In this document: piece by piece, positions 1 to 9,486 of the stretch
Layout of the letters: the number at the start of each line of letters is the position of its first letter
Numbering within the stretch: position 1 is the first letter of the stretch
NCBI RefSeq assembly: GCF_900638685.1
Contig: NZ_LR134533.1
Coordinates: forward strand, 1,612,001-1,676,000
Length of the DNA: 64,000 bases
Direction: 5' to 3'
Source of the DNA: Neisseria weaveri
GTDB lineage: Bacteria; Pseudomonadota; Gammaproteobacteria; Burkholderiales; Neisseriaceae
Made by a program: the position numbers and the translations under genes
Notes under the pieces: generated by a model
Told to the model about the DNA's origin: nothing
Databases searched by the model: none
What the model saw: the letters and a program-made list of their open reading frames with translations, nothing else

Positions 1-1147
1 AAGTGTCTACATCCGCAACCAAAGCAATGCGGACATAACCTTGTCCGGGGTTGCCGTTGTCGGTTTCGCGGGCAAGGAAGCGGCCGGGCAAAACCTGAAT
101 AGCGGCTTTTTGCCACAAGTTTCGGGCAAAGGCCAGGTCGTCTCCGTCGGGTACTTTCAACCAGATATAGAATGAGGCATCAGGCATATTTACATCAAAT
201 GCCTGCTGAAGAATCGGCACGACTTTATCGAATTTTTCCTGATACAGACGGCGGTTTTCTTCGACATGCGCTTCGTCGTTCCAAGCGGCAATGCTGGCAC
301 GTTGAACGGGAATGCTCATGGCGCTGCCGTGATAGGTGCGGTAGAGCAGAAAATCTTTAAGCAGTTGTGCATCGCCGGCAACGAAACCCGAACGCAGGCC
401 GGGTACATTGGAACGTTTGGACAGGCTGGTAAACATGACAATGCCTTTGTTGGTACGGCCCAATTGAGAGGCCGCCTGCAAACCGCCGATGGGCTTTTTG
501 CCGTCGAAGTAGATTTCGGAATAGCATTCGTCGGAGGCGATAATAAAGTCGTAGCGGTCTTGCAGCTCAAACAAAGCCTGCCAATCTTGCAGCTGCATGA
601 CGCTGCCGCTGGGGTTGTCGGGAGAGCAGACGAAAACCAGCTTGGTTTTCTGCCACACGGTATCGGGTACGCTTGACCAATCGGGCATAAAGCGCGGGGC
701 CTGGTGATTGACGAAATAGATTTCACCGCCGCCGAGCAGGGTTGCACCTTCATAGATTTGATAAAAAGGATTCGGGCTGATTACGATGTCTTTATTGTCA
801 GCTCGATGGGTCAGCACGATTTGCGTGAATGAAAACAGGGCTTCGCGGCTGCCGAGAACGGGTAGGATTTCGGTTTCGGGATTGAGCGTGAGTCCGTCGT
901 AACGTCTGAATACCCAATCGGCGCAGGCTTGGCGCAATTCGGGCAAACCGGCACTTAAGGGATATTTTTCCAGTTCGCCCAACGAAGCGGTTAGGGCATC
1001 GGTAATGACTTTAGGCGTGGCGTGTTTCGGTTCGCCGATATGAAGCGGAACCGGGGCAAGCCCTTCGGGAGCGGAAATATCGCTCATGGCTTCGCGCAGA
1101 CGGGCGAAAGGGTAGGGTTTCAGCAGATTGAGAAGTGGATTGGTCAT
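1..1147 (-). CDS. dapC: Succinyldiaminopimelate transaminase, 3' end cut by the window
   Basis: A PLP-dependent class I/II aminotransferase; members of this type convert N-succinyl-2-amino-6-ketopimelate to N-succinyl-LL-diaminopimelate in lysine and peptidoglycan precursor synthesis (cytoplasm). The ATG at 1147 opens 382 codons that run off the left edge, so the last residues are missing. Fold-type I marks are SPDNPSG with the ring-stacking Asn at about 178, ASDECY with the pyridine-binding Asp at 206, the Schiff-base lysine in SLSKRSN at 244, and a phosphate-binding Arg in PGLRSGF. The N-terminal PFARLREA and HIGEPKH resemble DapC rather than AspC. A general aminotransferase of the same subfamily is the alternative; DapC is the likely assignment. 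Confidence 0.82.
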   Translation of the reverse strand, partial: MTNPLLNLLKPYPFARLREAMSDISAPEGLAPVPLHIGEPKHATPKVITDALTASLGELEKYPLSAGLPELRQACADWVFRRYDGLTLNPETEILPVLGSREALFSFTQIVLTHRADNKDIVISPNPFYQIYEGATLLGGGEIYFVNHQAPRFMPDWSSVPDTVWQKTKLVFVCSPDNPSGSVMQLQDWQALFELQDRYDFIIASDECYSEIYFDGKKPIGGLQAASQLGRTNKGIVMFTSLSKRSNVPGLRSGFVAGDAQLLKDFLLYRTYHGSAMSIPVQRASIAAWNDEAHVEENRRLYQEKFDKVVPILQQAFDVNMPDASFYIWLKVPDGDDLAFARNLWQKAAIQVLPGRFLARETDNGNPGQGYVRIALVADVDT

Positions 1148-1269
1148 GATGGGTTTGTGTGCTCGGGGTTGTTCGGGAGGTTAATCTTAGCATTATTTGC
1201 GGGTACAGGCTTGCCTGTGAATAAGCCCCATCATGAAGACGGGGCTTATTGGTAAAAGCATTAGCAGTA

Positions 1270-1616
1270 TTAATGGATAGCTTTGACTTCGCTGCATTTG
1301 CGTTCGTTGGCCATGTCCAGCAGTCTTCTGTATCGTGCTTCTGCGGCACGTTGTTCTACAGTGGCCGCATTACCGGTATCCATGAAGAACCATGGTACCA
1401 GCAAGAAAATGCCGGTTACGCCCAATACAACGTTTTTTCCAACTTGTGCATTGCGGTCGCCTTCTGCAGTCAGGCTGGCATTTTTCATTTCCTGCATTTC
1501 GCTTAAGATAGCCGAACAGGATTTGCTGGCATCATCGGCTTGGGATTGGCGGTTCTGTGTGTACATGCCGACAGTATGGTGGCAATCAGTAAACCTGAGA
1601 TTGCTTTTTTCAACAT
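1270..1616 (-). pseudogene. Small lipoprotein gene split by a 2-nt frame change
   Basis: The ATG at 1616 starts a typical lipoprotein signal (MLKKAISGLLIATILSAC, lipobox LSAC), but this frame stops at 1503 after 37 residues. The expected mature part lies in another frame from about 1566 to 1270. It is polar, then has a hydrophobic stretch with GVTGIFLLVPWFFMDTGNA, then an amphipathic tail containing RRLLDMANERKCSE. The frames join at an ACACAC run at about 1557-1562. Removing one AC pair (347 to 345 nt) would give a continuous 114-residue lipoprotein. This could be a pseudogene, a dinucleotide-slippage switch or a sequence error. The function of the family is unknown to me. The mature part could start at the internal ATG at 1566, but would then lack an export signal. 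Confidence 0.68.
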
Positions 1617-1862
1617 AAGACGGTTTCCTTAAATGATTGAACAGGTTTATTAATAAATGACGCAGGATTATATCGTTATTTAACAAAAAAATCACAAATG
1701 ATAAAAAGTTGTAATGTGTTTTTTGGCAGTAGTTGTTGGTATTTTTGCTCTTTGTTTTCGCGGTTGTGTTCAAGCATATCCGATGAAAAGTTAGATTAAA
1801 AGCTTTATTTGTGATATAAGGCCGTCTGAAATAAATCTGTTTTTGTAAAGAAGGGAAGAAAA

Positions 1863-2609
1863 ATGAGTTCACAAGATTTAAGCGGTAAAGTTGCGTTGGT
1901 TACCGGAGCGTCCCGCGGTATCGGCGCGGCGATTGCGGATACCTTGGCGGCAGCCGGTGCGAAAGTAATCGGCACGGCTACATCTGAGAGCGGGGCTGCC
2001 GCCATTGCTGAGCGCATGGCTCAATGGGGCGGCGTAGGCCGTGCTTTGAACGCTGCGGAAGAGGGCAGCATTGAAAGCTTGATTGCGGACATTGAAAAAG
2101 AGTTCGGCAAACTGGATATTTTGGTAAATAACGCCGGTATTACGCGGGACAATCTGCTGATGCGCATGAAAGAAGAAGAGTGGGACGAAATCATGCAGGT
2201 GAATTTGAAATCTGTATTCCGTACCAGCAAAGCGGTATTGCGCGGTATGATGAAGCAGCGCAGCGGCCGCGTGATCAATATTACTTCCGTAGTCGGTACG
2301 ATGGGCAATGCCGGTCAGGCGAACTATGCGGCCGCCAAAGCCGGTTTGATCGGTTTTTCCAAGTCTATGGCGCGCGAAGTCGGCAGTCGCGGTATTACGG
2401 TGAACTGTGTGGCTCCGGGCTTTATCGATACCGATATGACCCGTGCGTTGCCGGAAGAAACCCGTAAAATGTTTGAAGCGCAAACTTCTTTGGGTAAATT
2501 CGGCGAGGCTCAGGATATTGCCGATGCGGTATTGTTTTTGGCCAGTGAACAGGCCCGCTATATTACCGGTCAGACTTTGCATGTGAACGGTGGTATGCTG
2601 ATGCCTTAA
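1863..2609 (+). CDS. fabG: 3-oxoacyl-[acyl-carrier-protein] reductase
   Basis: NADPH-dependent reductase that converts 3-ketoacyl-ACP to 3-hydroxyacyl-ACP in each cycle of type II fatty-acid synthesis (cytoplasm). The 248 residues match the usual size of a classical short-chain dehydrogenase. The cofactor glycine motif TGASRGIG lies at 14-21, NNAG at 89-92, and the catalytic tetrad is Asn114, Ser142, Tyr155 and Lys159 (YAAAK). The C-terminus ITGQTLHVNGGM is typical of FabG. The ATG follows a purine-rich GAAGGGAAGAAAA ribosome-binding site. The gene stands alone: no fabD or acpP is adjacent. It is closed by a DUS-type hairpin. Confidence 0.95.
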   Translation: MSSQDLSGKVALVTGASRGIGAAIADTLAAAGAKVIGTATSESGAAAIAERMAQWGGVGRALNAAEEGSIESLIADIEKEFGKLDILVNNAGITRDNLLMRMKEEEWDEIMQVNLKSVFRTSKAVLRGMMKQRSGRVINITSVVGTMGNAGQANYAAAKAGLIGFSKSMAREVGSRGITVNCVAPGFIDTDMTRALPEETRKMFEAQTSLGKFGEAQDIADAVLFLASEQARYITGQTLHVNGGMLMP

Positions 2610-2651
2610 TGCAGGTGATTGTTTGAGAGTGTATCTTTATTGATGCGCTTG

Positions 2652-2685
2652 AGGCCGTCTGAAAAAAATCAGACGGCTTTTTCTG
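2652..2685 (+). terminator. DUS-derived hairpin terminator after fabG
   Basis: AG-DUS at 2652-2663 is followed after a short A-rich loop by the inverse copy TCAGACGGC and a T-run, forming a rho-independent type hairpin. Confidence 0.7.
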
Positions 2686-2840
2686 TATCTGCGTCATGAT
2701 TTAAGGCATACCGTTTTATAATGTTAATGTATGCGTCAGAGGTTGGATTGCGTGAATCCTTGTTTGGATAACGGACACGGCCTGCTATTGAAGTCTGCTT
2801 GTTTGATATTGTTAATAAATTCCGCCGGAAAATAAAAAAT

Positions 2841-4823
2841 ATGCATCATATTTCGCTTGCTCCCATTGTTGTCGTGTTGTTAGTGGCGGTTATCGCCGTA
2901 ATCATCTGTCGGCGTTTCAATATTCCTTCCATGCTCGGCTACCTGTTGGCCGGTTTTATGGCCGGGCCGAGTGTGCTGCATTTGATTCCGAAAAGCGAAG
3001 CAACCGATTATCTGGGTGAAATCGGTATTGTATTTTTAATGTTCAGTATCGGTTTGGAGTTTTCTTTGGCCAAGCTGAAAGCCATGCGGCGGCTGGTGTT
3101 TGGCTTGGGCGGAATGCAGGTTGTCTTGACGATATTGGCGGTTATGGGCGTATTGATGGCGACCGGTGTCCAATTTACTTGGGCGTTTGCGGCAGCCGGA
3201 GCGTTGGCAATGTCTTCTACGGCGATTGTCAGTCGGATTTTGTCTGAAAAAACCGAGCTTGGGCAGGCGCACGGACAAATGGTAATGGGTGTGCTGCTGA
3301 TGCAGGATATTGCCGTGGTGCCGCTGATGATTCTGCTGCCTGCGTTGGCGGGAGGCAGTAGTGGCAATCTATGGGTTGAGCTGGGTTTGGCTTTGCTGAA
3401 AATGGTGGTGACTTTGGGCGTGCTGTTTGTTTTGGGGAGCAAAGTGATGACGCCGTGGTTCCGCTTGGTAGCCAAACAAAAATCATCCGAGCTGTTTATG
3501 ATCAACGTGTTGTTGGTTACTTTAGGCGTGGCTTATCTGACTGAGTTGGAGGGGTTGTCGCTGGCATTGGGCGCATTTGTGGCAGGTATGTTGTTGGCGG
3601 AAACCGAATACCGTTTCCAAGTGGAAGACGATATCCGCCCGTTCCGCGATATTCTGCTCGGCTTTTTCTTTATTACGGTCGGTATGAAGTTGGACATTCA
3701 GGCTTTGGTAAACGGTTGGCAGCTGGTATTGCTGTTGTTGGGTATGCTGATTGTTTTGAAAGCCTTGGTAATTTTCCTGATCGCCTGGAAAATGAAACAT
3801 ACTGCCGGAGACAGTTTGAAAACAGCGCTGTACTTGGCTCAGGGTGGTGAATTCGGGTTTGTCATGCTGGCGATTTCGCATAAATTGAATTTGGTATCGC
3901 TGGAGCTGGAGCAGGCGGCAACAGCGGCAGTATTGCTGTCGATGATACTGGCACCGTTTATTTTGAATGCCAGTGATGTGGTCGTGAAAAAACTGGTACG
4001 CAGCGACTGGGATACCAAAGCCGTCGATTTGCAGAAAATGTTGATTGAGAGCATGAGTAAATCCGAGCATATCCTGATTGTCGGTTTCGGGCGGGGCGGG
4101 CAGACCATAGGCCGTATTTTGGCTCAGGAAGACATTCCTTATTATGCTTTGGATATGGATGCGGAACGTGTAAAAATCGCACGCAGCGCGGGTGAGCCGG
4201 TTTCATTCGGAGATGCCAAGCGGCGTGAAGTTTTAGAAGCGGCCGGTTTAGGTCGTGCACAGATGGTGATTATCACGCTGAACGATATGCATGAAACACG
4301 TCATATTCTGAATAATATTATGAGTATGTATCCCACGATGCCGGTTCATGTGCGTGCCATCAGTGATGATTATCTGCAGAGTTTTACCGATATGGGTGCA
4401 GAAGAAGTGGTGTCAGATACCAAAGAAAGCAGTTTGGTTTTGGCGTCTTATGCTTTGCTGGGTGCAGGAGTGTCGTATCAGCAGGTTCATCAGTTGATTA
4501 TGAATATCCGTCGCAGCCGCTATGCAATTCTGGAGGATCTGTTTGTCGGCAGTGACGACGAGTCGGACTTCTACGACGAAAGCAACAGCATTACCCGCTA
4601 TGCCTTTGCGTTAACCGGAGAAGCGCATGCCATCGGTAAAAAAATCGATGAATTGCCGTTGCAGCATTTGAAGGTGAAGTTGCTGTTTGTGCGGCGGCAC
4701 ACACATCAAATCCATACGTTTGCTGATGATTTTTGTTTGGAGGCCGACGATATTCTGGTAGTGGCAGGTCATAAAGAAAAAATAATTTCTTTAGAAAACT
4801 GGTCATTACAAGGAAATTCGTAA
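2841..4823 (+). CDS. Monovalent cation:proton antiporter with TrkA-type domain (KefB/RosB-like)
   Basis: Inner-membrane antiporter of the CPA2 family, expected to exchange K+ or Na+ for protons. About 380 N-terminal residues form 12 or so hydrophobic segments with family motifs (MLGYLLAGFMAGPS near the N-terminus, FFFITVGM further on). A cytosolic Rossmann RCK/TrkA-N domain begins at HILIVGFGRGGQTIGR (about 413) and a TrkA-C-like region with an EADDILVVAG motif closes the protein. I place the start at the ATG at 2841 (660 residues). A TTG at 2799 in frame would add 14 charged residues without a clear ribosome-binding site. Whether glutathione adducts gate it, as in E. coli KefB/KefC, cannot be read from the sequence. 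Confidence 0.85.
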   Translation: MHHISLAPIVVVLLVAVIAVIICRRFNIPSMLGYLLAGFMAGPSVLHLIPKSEATDYLGEIGIVFLMFSIGLEFSLAKLKAMRRLVFGLGGMQVVLTILAVMGVLMATGVQFTWAFAAAGALAMSSTAIVSRILSEKTELGQAHGQMVMGVLLMQDIAVVPLMILLPALAGGSSGNLWVELGLALLKMVVTLGVLFVLGSKVMTPWFRLVAKQKSSELFMINVLLVTLGVAYLTELEGLSLALGAFVAGMLLAETEYRFQVEDDIRPFRDILLGFFFITVGMKLDIQALVNGWQLVLLLLGMLIVLKALVIFLIAWKMKHTAGDSLKTALYLAQGGEFGFVMLAISHKLNLVSLELEQAATAAVLLSMILAPFILNASDVVVKKLVRSDWDTKAVDLQKMLIESMSKSEHILIVGFGRGGQTIGRILAQEDIPYYALDMDAERVKIARSAGEPVSFGDAKRREVLEAAGLGRAQMVIITLNDMHETRHILNNIMSMYPTMPVHVRAISDDYLQSFTDMGAEEVVSDTKESSLVLASYALLGAGVSYQQVHQLIMNIRRSRYAILEDLFVGSDDESDFYDESNSITRYAFALTGEAHAIGKKIDELPLQHLKVKLLFVRRHTHQIHTFADDFCLEADDILVVAGHKEKIISLENWSLQGNS

Positions 4824-4840
4824 AAAAGTAAATAAAAGGC

Positions 4841-4869
4841 TTGCAACGGTGTATGGAATTTGGTTTAAT
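4841..4869 (+). promoter_or_regulatory. Sigma-70 type promoter of the tRNA-Val/tRNA-Asp unit
   Basis: TTGCAA at 4841-4846 and TTTAAT at 4864-4869 are separated by 17 nt, 35 nt upstream of the first tRNA and downstream of the antiporter stop. Confidence 0.6.
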
Positions 4870-4903
4870 AGCGTTCTCGCAGCGATGCAGAGAACGAATT
4901 AAA

Positions 4904-4979
4904 GGGTGATTAGCTCAGTTGGTAGAGCGTCTGCCTTACAAGCAGAATGTCGGCGGTTCGACTCCGTCATCACCCACCA
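4904..4979 (+). tRNA. tRNA-Val (anticodon TAC)
   Basis: A 76-nt cloverleaf. The acceptor GGGTGAT pairs with ATCACCC and CCA is encoded at 4977-4979. The anticodon stem TCTGC/GCAGA encloses the loop CTTACAA, giving anticodon TAC. The T-arm contains GGTTCGACTCC. It shares the promoter at 4841 and, with the following tRNA, the terminator at 5079. Confidence 0.97.
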
Positions 4980-4991
4980 AGTTTCTTGTGC

Positions 4992-5068
4992 GGAGTGGTA
5001 GTTCAGTTGGTTAGAATACCGGCCTGTCACGCCGGGGGTCGCGGGTTCGAGCCCCGTCCACTCCGCCA
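4992..5068 (+). tRNA. tRNA-Asp (anticodon GTC)
   Basis: A 77-nt cloverleaf, 12 nt after tRNA-Val. The acceptor GGAGTGG pairs with CCACTCC, the anticodon stem-loop CCGGC-CTGTCAC-GCCGG shows GTC, the T-arm has GGGTTCGAGCCCC, and CCA is encoded. Confidence 0.97.
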
Positions 5069-5078
5069 AATATTTTAT

Positions 5079-5113
5079 GAAAAGCACCGAATAAAATCGG
5101 TGCTTTTTTATTT
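5079..5113 (+). terminator. Rho-independent terminator of the tRNA pair
   Basis: The arms AAGCACCGA and TCGGTGCTT flank a short A-rich loop and are followed by a T-run, 12 nt after the tRNA-Asp CCA. Confidence 0.85.
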
Positions 5114-5403
5114 GTTTAAATTTGATTGATGACTATAAATCGGAGTGAAAGCTGTTTTTCAACTGTGGCTGCCGATATGGTTTCCCCATTTTTATATAGT
5201 TTTAATCAAACGGTAAGGCAGAAATCGAAAATTAGCGGAAGGCCGTCTGAAAACATAAACCAAATAAGGGTACAATGTGTTTTCAGACGGCCTTCTGTTT
5301 CATTGAGCCATTCCATGGTGTTTTGCTAAGGCTTGAGTCTGCTTTTGGGTTTTGAACATTACCTTCGGGCGTTTGTGCCGAATTCTACATTTTCCTATTT
5401 ATT
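5114..5403. other. Intergenic region with a long DUS hairpin
   Basis: No gene is supported here. AG-DUS at 5240-5251 and its inverse at 5282-5293 extend to a perfect stem of about 18 bp around a 26-nt loop. The stem may serve as a terminator or mRNA structure upstream of ccoI. No convincing FNR-type operator is visible. Confidence 0.6.
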
Positions 5404-7851
5404 ATGAGTAAAACCTGTTTCCATTGCGGGCTGGACGTGCCTGAGAATATCGATTTGCCGATTGTGTATGAAGGTAGCGAACAGCCTGCCTGTTGTGCAG
5501 GCTGTCAGTCGGTGGCGCAGAGCATTATCGATGCCGGTTTGGGCAATTACTATAAGCAGCGTACGGCAGATGCGGTGCAGGCTGCGCTGCCGCCTGAAGA
5601 AATTTTGAATCAGTTGAAATTGTATGACTTGCCTGAAGTGCAGGCTGATTTTGTGGAAACGGGTTCGGACGGTTATCGCGAAGCGGTGTTGATGTTGGGT
5701 GGAATTACCTGTGCGGCCTGTACTTGGCTGATTGAGCAGCAGTTATTGCGTATGCAGGGCGTGGTTCGTGTGGATTTGAATTACAGTACCCAGCGCGTGC
5801 GGGTGGTTTGGGACGACAGCCTTATCCGGCTTTCCGATATCTTGTTGAAAATCCGTAATACGGGTTACACGGCAGAGCCTTATGATGCGCAAAAAGTGGA
5901 ACAGCAGGCGCAAAAACTTCGTAAACAGTCGTTGATCCGCCTGGCTGTTGCAGGTTTGGCGATGATGCAGACGATGATGTTTGCCATTCCTACTTATCTT
6001 TACGGCAACGAGATTGAGCCGCAATATCTGGCCATGCTGCATTGGGGGGCGTTTTTAATGGTGTTGCCGGTGATGTTTTATTCTGCCGTACCGTTTTATC
6101 AGGGTGCGTGGCGTGATTTGAAAAACCGCCGTACGGGTATGGATACGCCGGTGGCTTTGGCGATTGTTTTGGCGTTTGTGGCCGGTGTTTATGCTTTGTT
6201 TACCAATGCCGGGCAGGGGATGTATTTTGAATCGGTTGCGATGTTTGTCTTTTTCCTGTTGGGCGGCCGTTTTATGGAGCAGGTTGCCAGACGTAAGGCA
6301 GGAGATGCGGCGGAGCGTTTGGTAAAACTTGTGCCGGCGTTTTGCCGCAGGCTGCCTGATTATCCGGCGAGCGAAGCGGCGGTTGAAGCGGCTGTGGTGC
6401 AGTTGGGTGAAGGCGATGTGGTCTTGGTGCGTGCCGGTGAAGTGATTCCGGTTGACGGAACGGTTTTGTCGGGCGAAAGCGAAGTTGACGAAGCCATGTT
6501 GACGGGAGAAAGTCTGCCGGTATTTAAAGAAGCAGGTTCTACTGTGGCGGCGGGTACGTTGAATGCGGCCAGTCCTTTGATTGTGCGCGCTGATACGGTG
6601 GGTGGAAGCACACGTTTGGCGCATATTGTGAAACTGTTGGATCGGGCGTTGTCGCAAAAGCCGCGTATCGCGGAAATGGCGGATAAATATGCGGCGGCGT
6701 TCGTGCTCGGCCTACTGTTGATGGCGGTTCCGGTGTTTATCGGTTGGACCGTTTATGCAGACGCACAATCGGCTTTGTGGATTACGGTGGCTTTGTTGGT
6801 AATTACTTGTCCGTGTGCTTTATCGTTGGCGACGCCGACGGCGTTGGCGGCTTCGACGGGAACACTGGCTTCGGAAGGGGTATTGGTCGGCGGCAGCCGT
6901 AGCTTGGAGACTCTGGCGGATATTCAGGATGTGGTATTCGATAAAACGGGCACGTTAACCAAAGGTAATCTGGCTTTGGTTGATACGGCATTGTTCGGCG
7001 TGTACGACAAACATGCAATGCTGGCTGTGGCTAAGGCATTGGAAGAACAGTCGGAACATCCCGTGGCGCGTGCTTTTATGCGTGCCGAAATTTCAGACGG
7101 CCATGTTGTTGAAGTCAAAAGACGGGTGAACCGTGTCGGGCACGGCATTCAGGCTACATTGGTTTTGAATGGCTATGAGCAGGTTTGGGCGATTGGGACG
7201 GAAGCGTTTGTTGCCGAGATTGCAGGTGAGAGGCCGTCTGAAAATTTGCTTCATCACAACGGCAGCGTGGTTTATTTGGGCAACAGCTTGGGTTTTCAGG
7301 CGGCCTTTTTACTGGCTGACGAAGTTAAAGAGCATATTCCGGCGATGTTGGCGGATTTGAAACGTCAGGGATTGAAGCTGCATATTTTGAGCGGCGATCG
7401 CGAGCAAACCGTTCGTGCGTTGGCGGAGCAGTTGGGTTTGGACGGAGTCCGCGCCCAGGCCGCTCCGGAGGATAAATTGGCCTATGTGGAAACCTTGCAG
7501 CGGCAAAGCCGCAAAGTGCTGATGGTGGGCGACGGTATCAATGATGCGCCGGTGTTGGCCCAGGCTGATGTTTCGGTGGCGGTGGCGGGTGGCGCGGATG
7601 TGGCCAGAGACGGCGCGGACGTGGTGTTGTTGAACGACGATATGCGTGTTTTGCCGGTGATGCTGGATCAGGCCAAACGCACGCGCAAGATTATCCATCA
7701 GAATCTGATTTGGGCGAGTGCCTATAACTTTATTGCCGTACCGTTGGCGGTGTTCGGCTATGTTACGCCGTGGCTGGCGGCTTTGGGTATGAGCTTGAGT
7801 TCGCTGTTGGTAACGGGTAATGCGTTGCGTTTGTTGAAACGGAAAAGCTGA
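5404..7851 (+). CDS. ccoI: Copper-translocating P1B-type ATPase, CcoI/FixI type
   Basis: An inner-membrane ATPase that, by family, exports Cu(I) toward the periplasm for assembly of cbb3-type cytochrome oxidase. It begins with the cysteine-rich CFHCG (5-9) and CCAGC segment typical of CcoI/FixI. A heavy-metal-associated domain with [10 protein letters not shown] follows at about 98-107, then membrane segments and the actuator motif TGES. The metal-site CPC lies at about 469, the phosphorylation motif DKTGTLT at about 513, SEHP at about 550 and the hinge GDGINDAP at about 709. The 815 residues fit the family. A DUS at 7231-7242 is translated as part of the nucleotide-binding domain (ERPSEN). 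No ccoNOPQ genes are adjacent. Confidence 0.9.
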   Translation: MSKTCFHCGLDVPENIDLPIVYEGSEQPACCAGCQSVAQSIIDAGLGNYYKQRTADAVQAALPPEEILNQLKLYDLPEVQADFVETGSDGYREAVLMLGGITCAACTWLIEQQLLRMQGVVRVDLNYSTQRVRVVWDDSLIRLSDILLKIRNTGYTAEPYDAQKVEQQAQKLRKQSLIRLAVAGLAMMQTMMFAIPTYLYGNEIEPQYLAMLHWGAFLMVLPVMFYSAVPFYQGAWRDLKNRRTGMDTPVALAIVLAFVAGVYALFTNAGQGMYFESVAMFVFFLLGGRFMEQVARRKAGDAAERLVKLVPAFCRRLPDYPASEAAVEAAVVQLGEGDVVLVRAGEVIPVDGTVLSGESEVDEAMLTGESLPVFKEAGSTVAAGTLNAASPLIVRADTVGGSTRLAHIVKLLDRALSQKPRIAEMADKYAAAFVLGLLLMAVPVFIGWTVYADAQSALWITVALLVITCPCALSLATPTALAASTGTLASEGVLVGGSRSLETLADIQDVVFDKTGTLTKGNLALVDTALFGVYDKHAMLAVAKALEEQSEHPVARAFMRAEISDGHVVEVKRRVNRVGHGIQATLVLNGYEQVWAIGTEAFVAEIAGERPSENLLHHNGSVVYLGNSLGFQAAFLLADEVKEHIPAMLADLKRQGLKLHILSGDREQTVRALAEQLGLDGVRAQAAPEDKLAYVETLQRQSRKVLMVGDGINDAPVLAQADVSVAVAGGADVARDGADVVLLNDDMRVLPVMLDQAKRTRKIIHQNLIWASAYNFIAVPLAVFGYVTPWLAALGMSLSSLLVTGNALRLLKRKS

Positions 7852-7894
7852 CGGAAAACTCCATTTTATCTGCGGCGGTGAAACTTGTTTGCCG

Positions 7895-7963
7895 AGGCCG
7901 TCTGAAAAATATCGTACGGAAACATAAAATCTTGTGTTTTTAACGGTATTTTTCAGACGGCCT
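7895..7963. terminator. Bidirectional DUS hairpin between convergent genes
   Basis: AG-DUS at 7895-7906 and inverse AG-DUS at 7952-7963 extend to a 16-bp stem between ccoI and the convergent methyltransferase gene. The long loop (about 37 nt) makes it a weaker terminator than the compact pairs elsewhere in the window. Confidence 0.6.
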
Positions 7964-7975
7964 TTTGCTTGTCGA

Positions 7976-9094
7976 TCAGCTTTCGGCAACTTTTAAGCGA
8001 TAAAGAAAAGTGGTTTCGCGGTTGCGTGCAAAAGCCAACGGATCATCACTGTCGGCGGCTTTTTTATGAACAGGTTTGGTTTTCAGAATACCGACCACTT
8101 CCAAAGAGGCCGTCTGAAAATGTTGGGCCAGAAAATCCGGTTTGCGCAGCTGAAGATGTTCGGCCAAATCGGAAATAACCAGCCAGGCTTCTCCGCCGGG
8201 CGCCAGGTGTCGGCTGACACCGTTCAGAAAGGCTTTCAGCATCATAGAATCGGGATCGTATAAAGCGGTTTCGACATCCGAAGTCGGTTTGGCAGGCAGC
8301 CAAGGCGGATTGCAGACAATCAGATCGGCACAGCCTTGCGGAAACAAATCGACCGCTTCGATTTTAACTTGCCGTTCGAAACCCAGGCGGCGGATATTGT
8401 TTTGCGCACAGGCAATCGCGCGCGGATTGGTATCGGTGCCGACAACATGGCTGATTCCGCGCCTGGCAAGCAAGGCTGCCAATATGCCCGAACCCGTACC
8501 GATATCAAAGGCCGTCTGAAAATGCGCGGCTAGGGGCGCCTGCATCACCAAATCTAAATATTCGCCGCGCAAAGGCGAAAATACGCCGAACGGCACATGG
8601 ATTTTGCCGTTTAAAGCGGGAATGTCCACGCCTTTTTTATGCCATTCGTGTGCGCCGATATAGCCCAACAGCTTATTGAGCGGCAGCAGGAAAGGCTCGG
8701 TATTGTCTTCGCCGTAAACATCTTTTAAAGCCGCATAAATATCGGGTGCGCGCGGTAAATCCAATGTGAATCCGATGTCGATTTCAACAGTAAGCATATT
8801 GATAATCCGGCTTTGTTGCGCCTGCTTCATGCGGTGGGTGTGAAAGGCCGTCTGAATATTTTGGGGTGCGCAAGCTTTTGCCGGTTTGCGTACCCGTTTT
8901 TTTACCGCCGCCAAAACCTGTTTGGCCTGATGAAAATCGCCCCGCCAAACCACGGCAGTATCGGCATAGGCAGCTTTCAGCAGCTCGGCGGCATTGCAGC
9001 CTGAAGTGGCGGCAATGTGTTTGGGTATTTTATTGAAAACCTGCCGGAGCATAGGCTCGGAAACGGCGGTGTCGAATGAAGAAAATGAGGACAT
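7976..9094 (-). CDS. Class I SAM-dependent methyltransferase
   Basis: A 372-residue protein with a divergent N-terminal half and a C-terminal Rossmann methyltransferase domain. Motif I is DIGTGSGILAALL (about 200) and the active-site motif is CNPPW (about 265). NPPW with an N-terminal extension is the pattern of enzymes methylating amide or exocyclic amino groups (the RsmC/PrmC-like superfamily); the substrate cannot be read from sequence. I choose the ATG at 9094; a TTG four codons upstream is the alternative. Three AG-DUS (8107, 8509, 8845) lie inside the gene and are translated. It converges with ccoI and is divergent from the adhesin gene. Confidence 0.8.
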   Translation of the reverse strand: MSSFSSFDTAVSEPMLRQVFNKIPKHIAATSGCNAAELLKAAYADTAVVWRGDFHQAKQVLAAVKKRVRKPAKACAPQNIQTAFHTHRMKQAQQSRIINMLTVEIDIGFTLDLPRAPDIYAALKDVYGEDNTEPFLLPLNKLLGYIGAHEWHKKGVDIPALNGKIHVPFGVFSPLRGEYLDLVMQAPLAAHFQTAFDIGTGSGILAALLARRGISHVVGTDTNPRAIACAQNNIRRLGFERQVKIEAVDLFPQGCADLIVCNPPWLPAKPTSDVETALYDPDSMMLKAFLNGVSRHLAPGGEAWLVISDLAEHLQLRKPDFLAQHFQTASLEVVGILKTKPVHKKAADSDDPLAFARNRETTFLYRLKVAES

Positions 9095-9486
9095 GTAAAC
9101 GCGCAATATAAAAAGAAATCAGGGGCAGTATAGCCGATTTTTCATGCCATACCGATTCTTGAATATTTTAAATATAGATTTCATTCATGTATGCCTTTAA
9201 TTCATATAGTCAATTATTTTTTGGCATAAAGTGTGCTTAATTATTATTGCATTATTAATAATATTTTTTATTTATAAAGAAGTGAGATTTGAATTTTTAG
9301 CTTAAACAAAATCCCACGACTATCATTTTTTGAAAAAATTAGAATAGTTTCTATTTCTTTGCAAAAAAATTGCGCGGCAACTATTTACTGTGAGTTTGCG
9401 ATGACAGTTATTTATGAAATAGTTGTGACAAAAAATGTCATCTTTCATGTGGGTTTTGTCAGGCTGGCTTTATGGAGAGCGTTGAC
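9095..9486. promoter_or_regulatory. AT-rich regulatory region upstream of the adhesin
   Basis: Nearly 400 nt without a gene and very AT-rich. A 9-bp inverted repeat, CAACTATTT (9378-9386) and AAATAGTTG (9417-9425), flanks 30 nt. A related near-palindrome GAATAGTTTCTATTTC lies at 9342-9357. These may be operator sites for the adhesin. I see no homopolymer tract that would suggest phase variation and no near-consensus sigma-70 pair. The ribosome-binding site GGAGAG lies at 9475-9480. Confidence 0.45.

Noticed and set aside
1270..1872. A 200-codon minus-strand protein starting inside fabG
   Set aside because: Its N-terminal half has no protein character and runs through the promoter region; the real gene starts at 1616 with a lipoprotein signal, in a different frame.
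5240..5293. Correia-type element upstream of ccoI
   Set aside because: The symmetry is entirely explained by two inverted AG-DUS with a short extension; no Correia end sequence is seen.
9095..9486. Phase-variation repeat tract controlling the adhesin
   Set aside because: The region is AT-rich but has no long homopolymer or short tandem repeat beyond A/T runs of eight or fewer.
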